Assembly (NCBI GenBank): GCA_963978905.1
Contig: OZ022261.1
Span: forward strand, 24,983,686-25,047,685
Origin: Trichostrongylus colubriformis
Lineage: Eukaryota > Nematoda > Chromadorea > Rhabditida > Trichostrongylidae
DNA length: 64,000 nucleotides
Reading direction: 5' to 3'
Each line of letters opens with the position of its first letter. Position 1 is the stretch's first letter. The position numbers and the translations under genes were made by a program. Positions 12,350 through 23,229 of the stretch are shown piece by piece. The notes beneath the pieces are model-generated. The model had not been told where the DNA came from. It made no database searches and was given only the letters and a program-made list of their open reading frames with translations.

Positions 12350-12610
12350 TTGCAAAGTGGCATTCCTAATCAAGTTAGGAGGGGTAAGGCTTGCCTGCGA
12401 TGCATCATTAGCGATGAACCTTGCATCAGCACGGTTACCGCTGAGGCAGCAACGGCCACCTTGGCTAAGTGGTAGTGTCCCGGATATAGGCGGGGAGCGT
12501 CGGTTTACTCCCGATGCGGATTTCTTTGCATTCTGTTTCATCGCCAGTAATCGCTTCAATTTTTATCTCTTCTATTTCTGAACGTTTCGTTATACTGGCA
12601 CCTATTCGCA
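12350..12610 (+). repeat. tRNA-like SINE copy 2
   Basis: Box A TGGCTAAGTGG at 12462-12472 and box B-like CGGTTTACTCCCG at 12501-12513 sit about 30 bp apart. The leader GTGGCATTC...CATCAGCACGGTTACCGCTG matches the copy at 16440-16640 on the opposite strand. The tail GAACGTTTCGTTATACTGGCACC matches the copy at 2735-2948. Three related copies with pol III boxes support a SINE family rather than a tRNA gene. Confidence 0.65.
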
Positions 12611-13308
12611 CTCATCATTTACACTGCGTATTCTTTGAACACCACCTCCAACCCCTCTACCCCAAAGCGATGGGGTCGTGCAAAGTCACTCGATGTTGCT
12701 TCCCGTTGTTGCCGGAACAACGGCGTGTTGAATGAAGTTAAAAATGTTCTTCATCCTAGACGAGTCCACTTCCGGCAATGGTGCTACCGCCAGATTTGGC
12801 TAGGCGGTGAATGGTTATGTCCAGGGCATTAACATCCATGTATGAAGTCCAAAACGATCTACCCACAAATCCGTGCGATAACGCCCTGCCTGACAGAGGG
12901 GGAGAAATCTCACGGCAAGCGATCTGCCAAACTGTTTTTTGAATATCGGCACTGTTAACACTCGAGGCCGCCAGAATTGATCAGCTAATTTCTAGTTGGG
13001 CAGATGTGCGATAAACGTGGCATACATCCAGGAGAAGCGAAGGCGGGAAGCGGGTAGGTGGAAATGGCATACAAGTCACGAAGTCGTACTAAGAGCTGGT
13101 CTAAGTGAAGGCAGAGCTGGTGGCGTCGGTTCCATCATATCACCGCAGCTGGCGACTCGTGTTGCATATGGTGAAGTCTCTTCAGAGAGGATCGCAATGC
13201 TTGTGCTCGAAATCGGCAAAACAGCAACGCTGAAAAGGTTCTGTCTGTGTATGCGCCCGCGTGCGCTTATGACGATGACGCTGATGAGGAGCTCTACGAC
13301 ACGCCTGA

Positions 13309-13741
13309 AAACACCGGGAGGAGGGCAATTTTGGTTTACGGTAAAGGAAGACGGGGGCCTGTAGTTGCCGCCATGCACACACGGCACCTTGTCAAGACGT
13401 CAAAAAAGGATAGGTTTTAATTGTAATCACACTTTTTTCTTACGCTTCCGCTTTTTCTTGATTGATTGTTTTACTTGTTTGTTTCTGTGTGCTGTTTCAC
13501 TTAATACACCATCACGAATGAGAAATACACTTTACGAGACAGCAAATGACATCCTTACAACGGACACCTCGGGAAGTCACTGTGTTGATACGTTGATGCG
13601 AGTGTGATGCGAATACACACCACAGCGCCGCGCTTTCGAATCCGGGTTTTTCCACCGATTACCGCTTCTAACTTTGAATGTTCGTTACAAAATGAACATT
13701 TCTTCGCATCTTCCTCTTTCCTCGGACCCCTTCCGATTCCT
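13309..13741 (+). mobile_element. TTAA-flanked element copy C inserted in the LINE endonuclease
   Basis: The termini AAACACCGGGAGGAGGG and CCCCTTCCGATTCCT match the family. The right flank is TTAA (13742-13745) and the left flank is CTGA (13305-13308), a diverged TTAA. Removing the element and one flank joins the endonuclease reading frame in phase across the junction, so this is a clean insertion into a LINE coding region. It shares its 3' half with copy D (24388-24845). Confidence 0.8.
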
Positions 13742-14434
13742 TTAAAGATCAATCAGCACCCGCCCGCGATTTTGATGCCCCTCTGAGCGTCGGCGAGCTT
13801 GGGGAGGGCTTTGTGGGCTTCTATGGGAGTCCTGGACGAAATTATCGGGGTGATGCCCTGGCTTTATTCGCGGCAGGATGTCGACTATGGGTGGCGAACT
13901 CATTTTTCGAGAAACGTCAGGGACGCCGATGGACGTGCGTACTCCTAACAGATAGGCGTTTCATGAGATCGATTTTATCATAACAAACTGTCTACCACTG
14001 TGCCACATAGTCACAGACATAGGAGACTCGCATTTTAACATCGGTTCCGACCATCGTCTAGTTCGAGCGACCAGTGCGTTGAATCTCAAAAAAGGAAGAA
14101 GGTGGCTAGCTGCCAGTCACTCACGAAGAGCTAGCTCGATTTACGCTGTGTGAGAAAACATCAAGGACGTTCGCTTCCTCGACAGACTTCTCTGGTGGTA
14201 ATAAAAGCATTCATGTCAGATATGGGAGGATGATCTCTGCCATCACCGTTGTTGAGTCTGCTTCGGAACGCAAAGCAAACAACACCTGCTGCCAAGTGTT
14301 GAGACTCTGCGGATGCTAGCTATGTGAAAGAAGCTGACAAGTTCTCAGGACCCAGTGGCTCGCACGGTGCTTAACAAGGTCATTCGCTATAGAGTGGAGA
14401 GCAACTATCGTGTACGCTGTACGGAGAGCAATGG

Positions 14435-14636
14435 TAGTGACGCAAAAATCGATTAGCACTATCTCTCCTGAGTATTTAATAAGAACAGATGGCTCTATTG
14501 CCCAAAGCCGCAGGGATGGGAAAGGAGATTCGATTTAGTGACGCAAAAATCGGTTAGAACTATCTCTCCTGAGTATTTAACAAGAACAGATGGCTCTATT
14601 GCCCAAAGCCGCAGGGATGGGAAAGGAGATTCGATT
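14435..14636 (+). repeat. 101-bp tandem duplication inside the LINE
   Basis: Two nearly identical units, 14435-14535 and 14536-14636, run head to tail and differ at only a few bases. They lie between the endonuclease and the reverse transcriptase. This is a local duplication after insertion. Confidence 0.88.
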
Positions 14637-16439
14637 TTACTTTCAGGACCTCTTCTACCAAAGGGCAAGTCCAGCCGTGTACTATCTCATTTGATGATGC
14701 GGCCGAATGGAAAAAGTGCGGCCCATGCTATTCGTCAGACAAAGAGAGGAAGAGCACCTGGACCAGACCACCTGCGAGTAGAGCACTTAAGTGCTTGGAG
14801 GAGTTCTTCACCCGTCCGCTCGCTGAGGTAATCACGGAAATACTCGCAACGGTGACGGTGGCCGAGGAGTGGCTCGGATCTAACACCATCTTGGTGCACC
14901 AAAAGGGACCGCGAGACCTCGGCCAATTACCGTCCGATCGCTGCGCTGCCTGTTGCTCGAGCTTTTTTTGCCTTATTCTTAATCGCATATGCCGCACTCT
15001 CACTATGAACACGCACAGGGACAAGCCGGTTTTCATGAAGAGTATTCGACCATTGATAACATTCACGTCGTTTCACAACTCACGAAACGCTGCAGAGAGT
15101 ACCGGCTCCCGTTATGCTTCTTCTTCATCGGTTTTGAAAAAGCATTTGACACGATCGAACATCGGACGGTGCTCAATGAACTCATTATGCTCCGGGTTCC
15201 TCAAATACATTGACGTAATACGCCAGTGCAACACCGGCCGTTTTACTGATATCAACTTGCTGGACAGTCCAGCTCGTGTTGAAATCCACCGAGAAGTGCT
15301 AAAGACGAAGTTGTCCCACCGACGCTGTTTCCCGCTGCTCTCGCTCATAATGCGAAATGTTGAACTACCTTGTGCCTCTGATATAGTAGATGGTGAGAAG
15401 CTCCAGTATCTGCTCTTTGCAGACGACATCATCCTCATCGGTACTAGACTGTGTGCTCTCGAGGACTTGCGAATTCTTTGAGAACCCGCTCTTCTTACTT
15501 GGCTCCATCCAGGCAAAACTTAGTGGATGAAAAACAGTTCCCTGAAGGATTACAGTTTGCACCTGGAGGGCTCTGTGTTTGGAGAAGTCTCCACATACGT
15601 TTATCTCGGTCAGGCAATCACCATGAATAACGATCTCATGGCCGAGTTGAACCGGTGTCGTAAAGCAGGTTGGGCCGCGTTCAACAAGTATCGCGATGTT
15701 CTCACTGACAAGCGAATAAACGCTCAGACCTGAAAACAAGCGTTCATTACTTATGTCCTCTCGGCATTAGTCTACGGATACGAGACATGGAGAACTCGGG
15801 CTGATAAAGACACACTGGCAGTGACGCAAAGGGCCATGGAACGGGCTATGTGTGGTGTGTCGATTATGCAAAAATTCCTAGTCGCGAGATCTGAAGGCGA
15901 ATCTGTGTCAGAAACGTCACCGAAACCATCTACGATTCGAAGAAGCGATGGGCCGGCTATGTTGCCCGTCTAAGCGATAATCGATGAATGTGTCGTGTGA
16001 CCGACTGGTATTCTCGTGGAGTGAAAAGGCCGCTGGGAAGCCCCACAACCAGATGGGGATCTGAGGAAGTTTTTTGGCCACAGATAGCTGGCAAGGCATT
16101 GTAATGCTTGACATGGATGTGTCCTGCAGGGATAGCGCGACCATATTCGAAGAGCGGACTTCAAGTTATTAAGGGTAGTCTGTGAGCAACATTTTTGCTT
16201 CACACACTTTTTTGCTCTGTTCAATTAGTTGCTCAATCACACCGCCGCTTCGTTAATAATTACTAATGTACTAAAATCTTCACACTTTATTTGCGAACCC
16301 AATTGTTATACTTAGCATCAGGAAATCAAGAGGAAAAATTTTGCTCACAGAATGTGCAGTGTAAATGATGAGTGCGGATATATGTCAGTTAAAGGAAACG
16401 CTCAGTAGTGAAAGAGAAGCACTTAGTGACTTCGAAACA

Positions 16440-16640
16440 CAAAATGCTAAAAATCTGTAGGCGTAGGTTTGCTCCCACGACCCCTGCCTACAGATACGGG
16501 ACATTACCAGTGACTCAAGTGGGTGTTGCTGCCGCAGCGGTAACCGTGCTGATGACAAAGTTCATCGCCAATGACACATCACAAGCGAAGCCTAACCCCT
16601 TCTGACTCGCCTCAGAATGCCACTCTGCGATTTCAGTTTT
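16440..16640 (-). repeat. tRNA-like SINE copy 3 (minus strand)
   Basis: On the minus strand the leader CATCAGCACGGTTACCGCTG, a box A-like TTGAGTCACTGG (near 16508-16520) and a box B-like GTGGGAGCAAACCTAC (near 16463-16478) occur in SINE order. It matches the copy at 12350-12610, including the upstream GTGGCATTC leader near 16618. Confidence 0.6.
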
Positions 16641-17339
16641 CATACGTACAATCAGTATTCGGATATCTATAAATCCATCCAGGTCTCAAACTTCCACGTA
16701 CAGCTCAAACCCTGCCCCGATGAATCTGCACTTCCACTCGCCTCTCCTCTCATAACAGTTCCTTACCTAACACAAAGAAAAAGAGAATTCACTCACCTCT
16801 CTTCCGCCGATTTCCTAGGACATATTGGACATAGTTGATCAGATGATCCGCAGTTACCCTTTCCTTCGCGGATTATCCTATCTCCCTGAAAGACGCTTAT
16901 CCACTTCTGAGTTTCAGGGTTTTGATGGGTACCGGGAACATCGTAACTGAATGAGCTTACATGTACAAGAAAGAATAACGAAGATACGACGGTTGAAAAA
17001 TCGTGCATGGAAAAATGAGTTTCACTGTTCCCATACATTCATGTAGTATTTTCGTAACACGTTGACAAAAAAACCGTTTTTAGTTTTGCGCACGGGACAG
17101 CGCGCTTTCTCCCGCGCAAGGAGCGTCGGCCGACGGTGTCCGTCATCGTCCCACGAGACAGATCGTGTCTTGCATATATCAAATTTTTGAAACAAGTAAG
17201 GAAAAATGAGAAGTAGGTTGCAACGCATGACTAAGCATAATGAATCACCATCAATGAATATCAGTAATGATCCATTCAAATTTCTTGAGTTCTCCTACCA
17301 TACCAGAACCTTCTGAGATGCTTATAAGAGGCAGGCTAA
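16641..17339. other. No gene recognised; half of a foldback family at 16990-17045
   Basis: A short segment with CGTGCATGGAAAAATGAGTTTC and CCCATACATTCATG resembles one arm of the 25926-26350 foldback. Nothing else is supported. Confidence 0.4.
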
Positions 17340-18270
17340 TTCAAACAGTATTGATCTTGTCATCAACATGAGCCCTGCTATGGACGATATTGATAGCCTA
17401 GAAAGGAGTTCCGACAAACTGTTGCTGGGCAGCGATGCTGAAGACTTTTATACACCTGAGGACGATACAGACGCACTTGTTATAGCTGCTGCACTTGACA
17501 AAAAACTTCGATTCAGGCGATACAACCGATGATGATGAAGGAGAAACTGGAGATACCTGGATGGATAAAGTTCAATCAATCAACCGATGGGTTTTCAATG
17601 AGTCGCCTGTAGTTCATGAAGAGGTGCAGCACTGCCACGTCCTATCGATCTCTAGCAACTCTTTTCCTCCAAGGACTTGGAGAAGGACGAACAAAGATCT
17701 CCGCCGTCAAAAGAGCCGTACGTGGAATGATACAGACACTGACGAGCTGAAGAAGTTTTTCAACTCTGTCCGCAGATGTCGCGTCGCCCAGAGGACAAAC
17801 AGAGAAATTGCTGGCCATTGAAGCTTCGAAATCTTGCCAGAAATGGGCATCTGTTGCCGATGCCATGGTTAGGATCGATCTGAACAGCTCCAACGATATA
17901 TCCACTGCGCCGATAAGAGTAGCGCCATCAGAAGCAACAAACTATACAAAACCCAGCCAGTTTTAGACCATCTGATGCTACTTTTCAATAGATGTATGAG
18001 CCCGATAAAAAGCTTTGCACTGACGAGACGTGGGTACCTTTCCGTGAACGGGTCTTATTCTGCCGACAACAGTTTGCAAAGTTTGCAGTTGGTCCACCGA
18101 TTTTTGACGAAATGTACGGAATAGCAGGTACTCTGGAAAGGAGTCGTAGATGTGTATCCTAAACAGTGCAAGATAGAAAGCTGAAACACGATGAATTTCT
18201 CTGCCAAAAAAATCAGAAAGGAGTCTTTGTAAAGAAGAGGTGGGAGACATAATACTTTTACATATATATA

Positions 18271-18989
18271 GGGTCCGCCAATAAGCGCGCTCGATCTTTA
18301 AAATGAAATAAAGCAAGTTGTGTGAGAGGTATAAATGAAATTTACGTTTTGTTTGAAAGAGTATTTGAAGGCATTATGTATGGAGAATAACATCGTTCAA
18401 ATGGCCACCTCGGCTTCGCTTGGTGGCGCGCATACGAGAAGTCTAATTTTCAATGACTCTGGCGCACAAATCGGGCTGTATTTCATCGATGGCGTGGCGT
18501 ATAATGACTTTGAGGTCATCAGTGTTTTGTGGTTGGTTTGCGTAGACCTGCAATTCAAGAAATCCCACGAGAAATAGTTTAGTAAGGTTAAATCGCACGA
18601 TCTCGGTAGCCAACTGAGTTGTCGCCTCCGCGCGAGATAACCTTTCTCCGAAGCGCTCGCGCAGACGATCCATTGCGGCGCGCGCTGTGTGGCTCGTAGC
18701 GCCGTCCTGCTGAAACCACATATCCTCGACATCCATATAGTTTAATTCATGCCAGACTCAGCAGGACGACCAATTGCACCGTAAAATTGGCAGAGCGCGG
18801 AACGTTGCTCGAACCGATGAATGATTTTCGTAATAAGATTTAATGACTGCACACGTTGCTCGTGGCTGAATTGGTTCATGGTGATTTGTGAAGATACACT
18901 GGATAATAACAACTAGGTTTGACAACTCGACCACAAACAACGTGGCCGCTATGAGCTGTCAAAGATAGAGCGCGCTTATTGGCGGACCC
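18271..18989 (-). mobile_element. 719-bp Tc1/mariner-superfamily element with 29-bp TIRs
   Basis: The termini GGGTCCGCCAATAAGCGCGC (18271) and its inverted partner ending at 18989 form TIRs of about 29 bp. They are flanked by TA-rich sequence with TA on both sides. Inside, on the minus strand, lie the C-terminal half of a transposase (WFQQDGATSHTARA near 18715, RSCDLTLLNYF near 18600, VYANQP near 18530) and a degraded N-terminus near 18850-18940. The middle, including the first catalytic Asp, is deleted. It lies within the piggyBac remnant and is therefore younger. Confidence 0.85.
18443..18736 (-). pseudogene. Truncated DDE transposase (Tc1/mariner superfamily) fragment
   Basis: A 97-residue open frame starts near the second catalytic Asp (QQDGATSHTA at about residue 8). 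It continues through the region equivalent to SCDLTPLDYFLWG, which holds the third acidic residue in relatives. A frameshift separates two versions of that motif, one in this frame and one in the overlapping frame at 18397-18732. The N-terminal half is missing, so it cannot be active. Confidence 0.75.
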
Positions 18990-19499
18990 TATATATACAT
19001 ATATACATATACTTTTACATATATACGTATGCATATTGTGAAGAAGGCATATACATACTTTTACCAAATACAAGGCCGGCTGCCACTCTAGTAGAAAGCC
19101 TACTGTTGTTATCGATTACAGTGAGATGAAGGATTCTACGATCTTAGTAATCGAATGGCAGCTTGCACGCCGTATGGAGAAGGGCAAGCAAGTGGTATAT
19201 CAGGCTGTTTTGTCATTTGGTCACACAGTTTTACTAAATGCTTGGTTCCTCTACTGCAAACTGATGGAGAAGATCAAATTTATTTTCTTCATGGAGATGA
19301 TTGTTGAAGCTCTTATCTATGACGATCCAGGGCAGTCAACGTGAAAAGGCCATCATCAAAGGAAAGCTCGGGTCTGACCTTGAAATGAAACCCAAGGGCG
19401 GAGATCCTGTAAGGAATGCTGCAGCGTGATATCCAGGAAATCTGGCAGAATAGAGACTTGGAATTCGGCGAAGAAAGCTAAGACAAAGTGCTGTATGTG

Positions 19500-20567
19500 A
19501 CCCTTGTTAAGTAAATACCACATAAATGTATGGGTGATAGAGAAACACAATTTCCGTGCTCGATTCCCTTAAGGAAGCAAAGTCTAATCGTTTGACATCG
19601 CTATGTAACAATGACGAATAATGTGATCTATCTACTTTGGAGTAGCAATAATAAAGAATACTGCGAAAATACAAAACAATAGCAATCAAGGTGATTGAAC
19701 TGGAACACAAGATCGAAGAAGCATGGAGCATTGGAGTTCTGTGAGTGAGGCTACTCACGCCAGAACACCGCGTGGCCGCCCGCGGCGGGTGCGAGTGCCA
19801 CTGGCAGGGCATGGCGGCCTTCAAGCAAAGCAGTGTGGCATGGATGGAGGAGATAGGGTGCATGGAACAGGAGGCAGTGTGGCATGGGTGGAAGCGCCTA
19901 AGTGAAAGCTACACTCTGCCGGGCTCCCGAAGAGCAATCGATTCGCAAGTCGTACTGATGGCGCCGCGAGTGCGACGCCGCAGAGGTGATTTTCTGCCGT
20001 AAGTAGTCTCACCCGAGTTTTTTGAGTTTCTGGGATGTGCACCGGGGATTGATGGGCTCATGCGTCACCGATCAATCAGTCGATCTCAAGTTTGTGCAAT
20101 GAGTAAAGGAATTTCCTTCTCAATACGCAGCGTGCAACGCGATACATGTGAGCTCATGTATTGCGTTTCATTTTGGCATAACTGCCTCAGGACCCAAGTT
20201 ACCCCCCTCCCTCCTCCCTCCCCCCCCCACACCCCCCCCCCCCCCGGCCCTCCCCACCTCATCCGCATTGGGTCGCACGCTTATTACAAGCATGATTTCT
20301 CTTTACAATCGCTATTAATGATGGGGCATACTTCAAATCTTTGAAAAAAAATGTACACACGCAGCAATTCATCTATCCAATGTTTCTCTCTTTTAGATAG
20401 ACATTCCAAGTTTTCTTCAGTGCTCTATCCGTACAATTGCCACATACTGAAGGACGGCGAGATCACAACGGAAGAGAACGCTTTCGTTCTAGGAGGGTAC
20501 GAATCTTCGAATGATGCCCTACGATTTTTTATCTGATCTTTTTGTTAGGCTGCAGCTGCAATTGTTC
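19500..20567. other. No gene; arm-like repeat at 19515-19570 and a C-rich tract
   Basis: A one-arm fragment of the 25926-26350 foldback family (AAATGTATGGGTGATAGAG) is near 19522. A C-rich low-complexity tract occupies about 20203-20255 and creates a spurious proline-rich ORF. No supported gene. Confidence 0.5.
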
Positions 20568-20698
20568 GGGCCGCGTTCATACTTAGTGCCGGCCAGGGCG
20601 TGGCTGTGTTCACAGCCAGCGAGGCAGCGTGGTACGGGGGAGGTGCAGAGACGACGCAAACAACGAGACAAGGCGGCACATTGAGACGCAAAGTATAA
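20568..20698. repeat. GCCGCGTTCATACTT MITE, copy 1
   Basis: It starts GGGCCGCGTTCATACTTAGTGCCGG and ends with CGCAAAGTATAAAT, so the arms are inverted but diverged. The internal CAGCGAGGCAGCG and GACGACGCAAACAACGAGACAAGG segments match copies at 25486-25657 and 61910-62080. Confidence 0.68.
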
Positions 20699-20889
20699 AT
20701 GCTGTCTTAAAGGAAACCTTGCTTGTTGACTTTGACATCTTCATGTCGAATCTCACTCGAAAAGATTGGACAACACTGTGAAGAGTGCACAAAGGACCTC
20801 TCGGAGCTCCAGGTTACGCGAGGAAGCGGTGGCCACGCTCCTAGCGCTAATACACGACGAAGCCAACGAGGCATTTGACGCGGGCGACG

Positions 20890-22107
20890 AACTACCCTAA
20901 AGTCCCATAGAAAAGAGCGGCCCGTAGATAAGAGCGGTTTGTGCTAGAAAATGAAGATTGACGTTTGTATACGTTTTTCTTTGGCGCTGTGTGCTCATGA
21001 TTATCGCATTAGTAGCCTACAACTTTACCTTTATTCTTACTGTTCTCTATACTTTTTCTATTGCTATTTTTTTTATTAGGTTGTAAGGAAAGTTCCGGCC
21101 GCATTCGCGCGTTCACAAGATGAACTCAAATTTCGAAGCGCGTTTACATGAATTAAATTACAAGTTGTGCTCCTTAGATAGAGAAAAAGTTGCTCTTTCT
21201 GGATATATGCTTTTCTTGAAATGTTACAAGTTTTTCGAGGGAAAATTATAAAGTACTGCGAAAATGGCACTTTTTAGATGACTTCACTTCACGAGTTTTT
21301 GTTTAGCTGAGTCCCAGCGAAGGTGACCACAAATGTGAGTGCTGCAAGGGGAGGGGGTGAAGCATTGTACTGAACACTTTGTCCCTGGTTTCAGAAGTGC
21401 AGAAATGAGAACGAGTTGCTCGAAATTTCAATTGATCAAATCGCTTTAACTAAAGCGACAGAAAGCGATGAGCGCTCATACTTGCAGGGGATATCCACAA
21501 GCATTGTCCCTCAACAAACAAGCTTGACCAACCACCTCAAGTAGCCTTGATTTGGAAAAACCCAAAGAAATGGGTGCGAGGGACCCCTCAGGGCAGCTAT
21601 GCGCAAGCGCATTTTCTACAAATCCTCTTCCAGTAATTGAAGCAGTTGAAGGCTGAAGCCATTACTCGTCTATCATATTCACCAGATCTAGCGCTAACTA
21701 TGTCCCACTTTTCCAAACATCTGGACAGCATCTTCAGCTGCAGTGTGTTCGGAAAGAACAATGGTTTGAAGTCGACTTTTTTGTTTTCGCGCTCTATGAA
21801 TCATGAGCCCTTCTTCAAAATGAGATATGCAAATATCCATAATACTTCCAAAAGTGTAGCGAATCAAATGGTGCTTATTCTGTGAGAAAAGATGCAGTCT
21901 GAGCCGAGCTATGATCTCCCGAAGTTGGAATTGCGAAACCGGCTATGAGAAATCTAATTTTACTGTTGCATTGGGAGTGACTGCTGCTGGAGAGAAATTT
22001 GAAACAATGCTAACTTTCAAAAATTTTTAAAAGAATTTTAAGAATTTTTAAGAATTTTTTTTACCGGTAACTCAAACCGCTCTTATCTATGGGACTTTAG
22101 GGTAGTT
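20890..22107. mobile_element. 1.2-kb element with ~21-bp TIRs and nested mariner debris
   Basis: The ends AACTACCCTAAAGTCCCATAG (20890-20910) and its exact reverse complement (22087-22107) flank the unit. A second shared inner block, GATAAGAGCGGTTTG-like, follows on both sides. No transposase of its own is seen. A mariner remnant at 21079-21885 lies inside, implying insertion into this unit or a composite origin. Target duplication is not evident. Confidence 0.7.
21079..21885 (+). pseudogene. Mariner transposase C-terminal remnant
   Basis: A mariner-like terminus TTAGGTTGTAAGGAAAGTT starts at about 21077. An open frame at 21637-21885 contains YSPDLALTMSHFSKHLDSIF, equivalent to the conserved mariner YSPDLAPTDYHLF block, and then a degenerate C-terminus. 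Its closest relative in the window is at 6212-6690. No right terminus was found. Confidence 0.65.
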
Positions 22108-23055
22108 GGATAGTCCTAACCCGCTCTCCTTGGTGAGAGTTATGCAACAAGACCTTATGAGCGTAGGTTTGCTGTTTGGCATAGCGATCATCTCCATCGA
22201 TCTTACATGGATCATTCTAGAATGCACTACTTTCCGTCCACTGACCACCGTAAGAGTTCAAAAACTCGAGCTCAGAAAAAATGGAGTGTGAAATTTCGCG
22301 CCAAGGTTGGAACTCTAACGATACTAAGAAAGGGAAACTGACATTTTCCAGAGAACATGAGCTCGCGTTGGACTAGTGAAGGATTTTCGTTAGCATATTC
22401 ATAGTCATAGCCTCTAGAGACAGCACCAATTTTGTGCGAAGTATTTTTCAAGGGTTTACGTAAAAGTGTCTCTTGCTCAAATCCATATGAGAGGATGCCA
22501 TATTTGGTCTAAGTTCAGCTGAAGCCATTTTCAGATGCCCGAACAAGAAAAATGTGGCTATTTATCAGACAAAAACTCCAATACGAGTGAAGGTTAGAAA
22601 ATTTTCTCTTCGTATGAGAAGCAGATGTGTGGAAATCATATACATTATAAGAAATGGATAAGCAAGTTCTAATGAGCCTTCCATTTCGCAACACCTATGT
22701 ATCTCAGGCACAAATGTATGAAGAACTGCATCGCTTTTAGTAGTTTTGAAAAAATACAAATAGTGGGGCTCCTCGGCATGGTGTCACGTTGCCTTCGTAA
22801 TCACTGTAGGAAAACAAATCGGACCTTACCCTCTCAACCGCTCCCATTTTGTGTGAGCACCGCATTTCCGTGCCAAACACCCCATCCTGCAAAATCCCAA
22901 GCTATATCAGTGAAAGGTTACCGGACCACCGAACTCCCATCTCTACACAACCGGCTGGGGCGATGAAGAACAACTGTTTATTTAGTATCATTTCCGCAGC
23001 TAAACCATACCTACTGTAATGAAGGGGACCGGACATCCGGGTGTGAACCCTTAGT
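22108..23055. other. No gene recognised
   Basis: No supported exon, RNA gene or repeat was seen in this stretch. Confidence 0.4.
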
Positions 23056-23059
23056 CGGG

Positions 23060-23225
23060 ATTTGACACCGCGGCGTGAGGTGTGCGACGCGATGCATGCG
23101 AGCCAGAGGCGGCGTATGTTATTGGGTTCTAAAGCGATTACACGGAGCTATAGCGGCGCCTCTAGCTTGCACGCATCGCGCAGCACGCCGCAACATCCTG
23201 ATGTAAGGGTGTGCACCGGATACAC
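23060..23225. repeat. Dispersed foldback repeat copy
   Basis: The left arm GCGACGCGATGCATGCGAGC and right arm GCTTGCACGCATCGCGCAGC pair, with an inner GGCGGCGTATGTTATTGGG / GGCGCCTCTAG pair. It is the same family as 12070-12262 and 54445-54610. Confidence 0.68.
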
Positions 23226-23229
23226 CCAA

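Larger units (their letters stand above)
12945..16200 (+). mobile_element. Degenerate RTE-type non-LTR retrotransposon (LINE)
   Basis: An APE-type endonuclease is visible: an N-terminal GTVNTRG stretch near 12950, IQE near 13027, a GVGSIISP-like stretch near 13125, and a SDHRLVRA motif near 14046-14069. Then a reverse transcriptase: KRGRAPGPDHLRVEHL near 14740-14790, QAGFHEEYSTIDNI near 15020, EKAFDTIEH near 15135, and the catalytic FADDI at about 15414-15428. The C-terminal YVYLGQAITMNNDL block is near 15600, with a DWYSRGVKRPLG relative near 16000. Frameshifts and stops are frequent, so it is dead. A TTAA element splits the endonuclease at 13309-13741. The normal job is target-primed reverse transcription. 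Confidence 0.88.
17340..19345 (+). pseudogene. piggyBac-superfamily transposase remnant, split by another element
   Basis: The N-terminal part is acidic (SDAEDFYTPEDDTDAL near 17430, DDDEGETGDTW near 17525), followed by WNDTDTDELKKFF near 17730. These match the acidic N-terminus and the start of the piggyBac DDE domain. A downstream block near 17995-18060 encodes EPDKKLCTDETWVPFRERV, the conserved DE(S/T).-PFRGR region. After the inserted 719-bp element, 19085-19330 encodes KPTVVIDYSEMKD then an LNAWFLYCKL helix, the C-terminal DYN and (V/L)NAY blocks. Frameshifts and stops break it. piggyBac enzymes insert at TTAA, which fits the TTAA families in this window, though a direct link is unproven. 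Confidence 0.72.

Noticed and set aside
20060..20344. Proline-rich ORF
   Set aside because: Created by a C-rich low-complexity tract; no splice sites or conservation.
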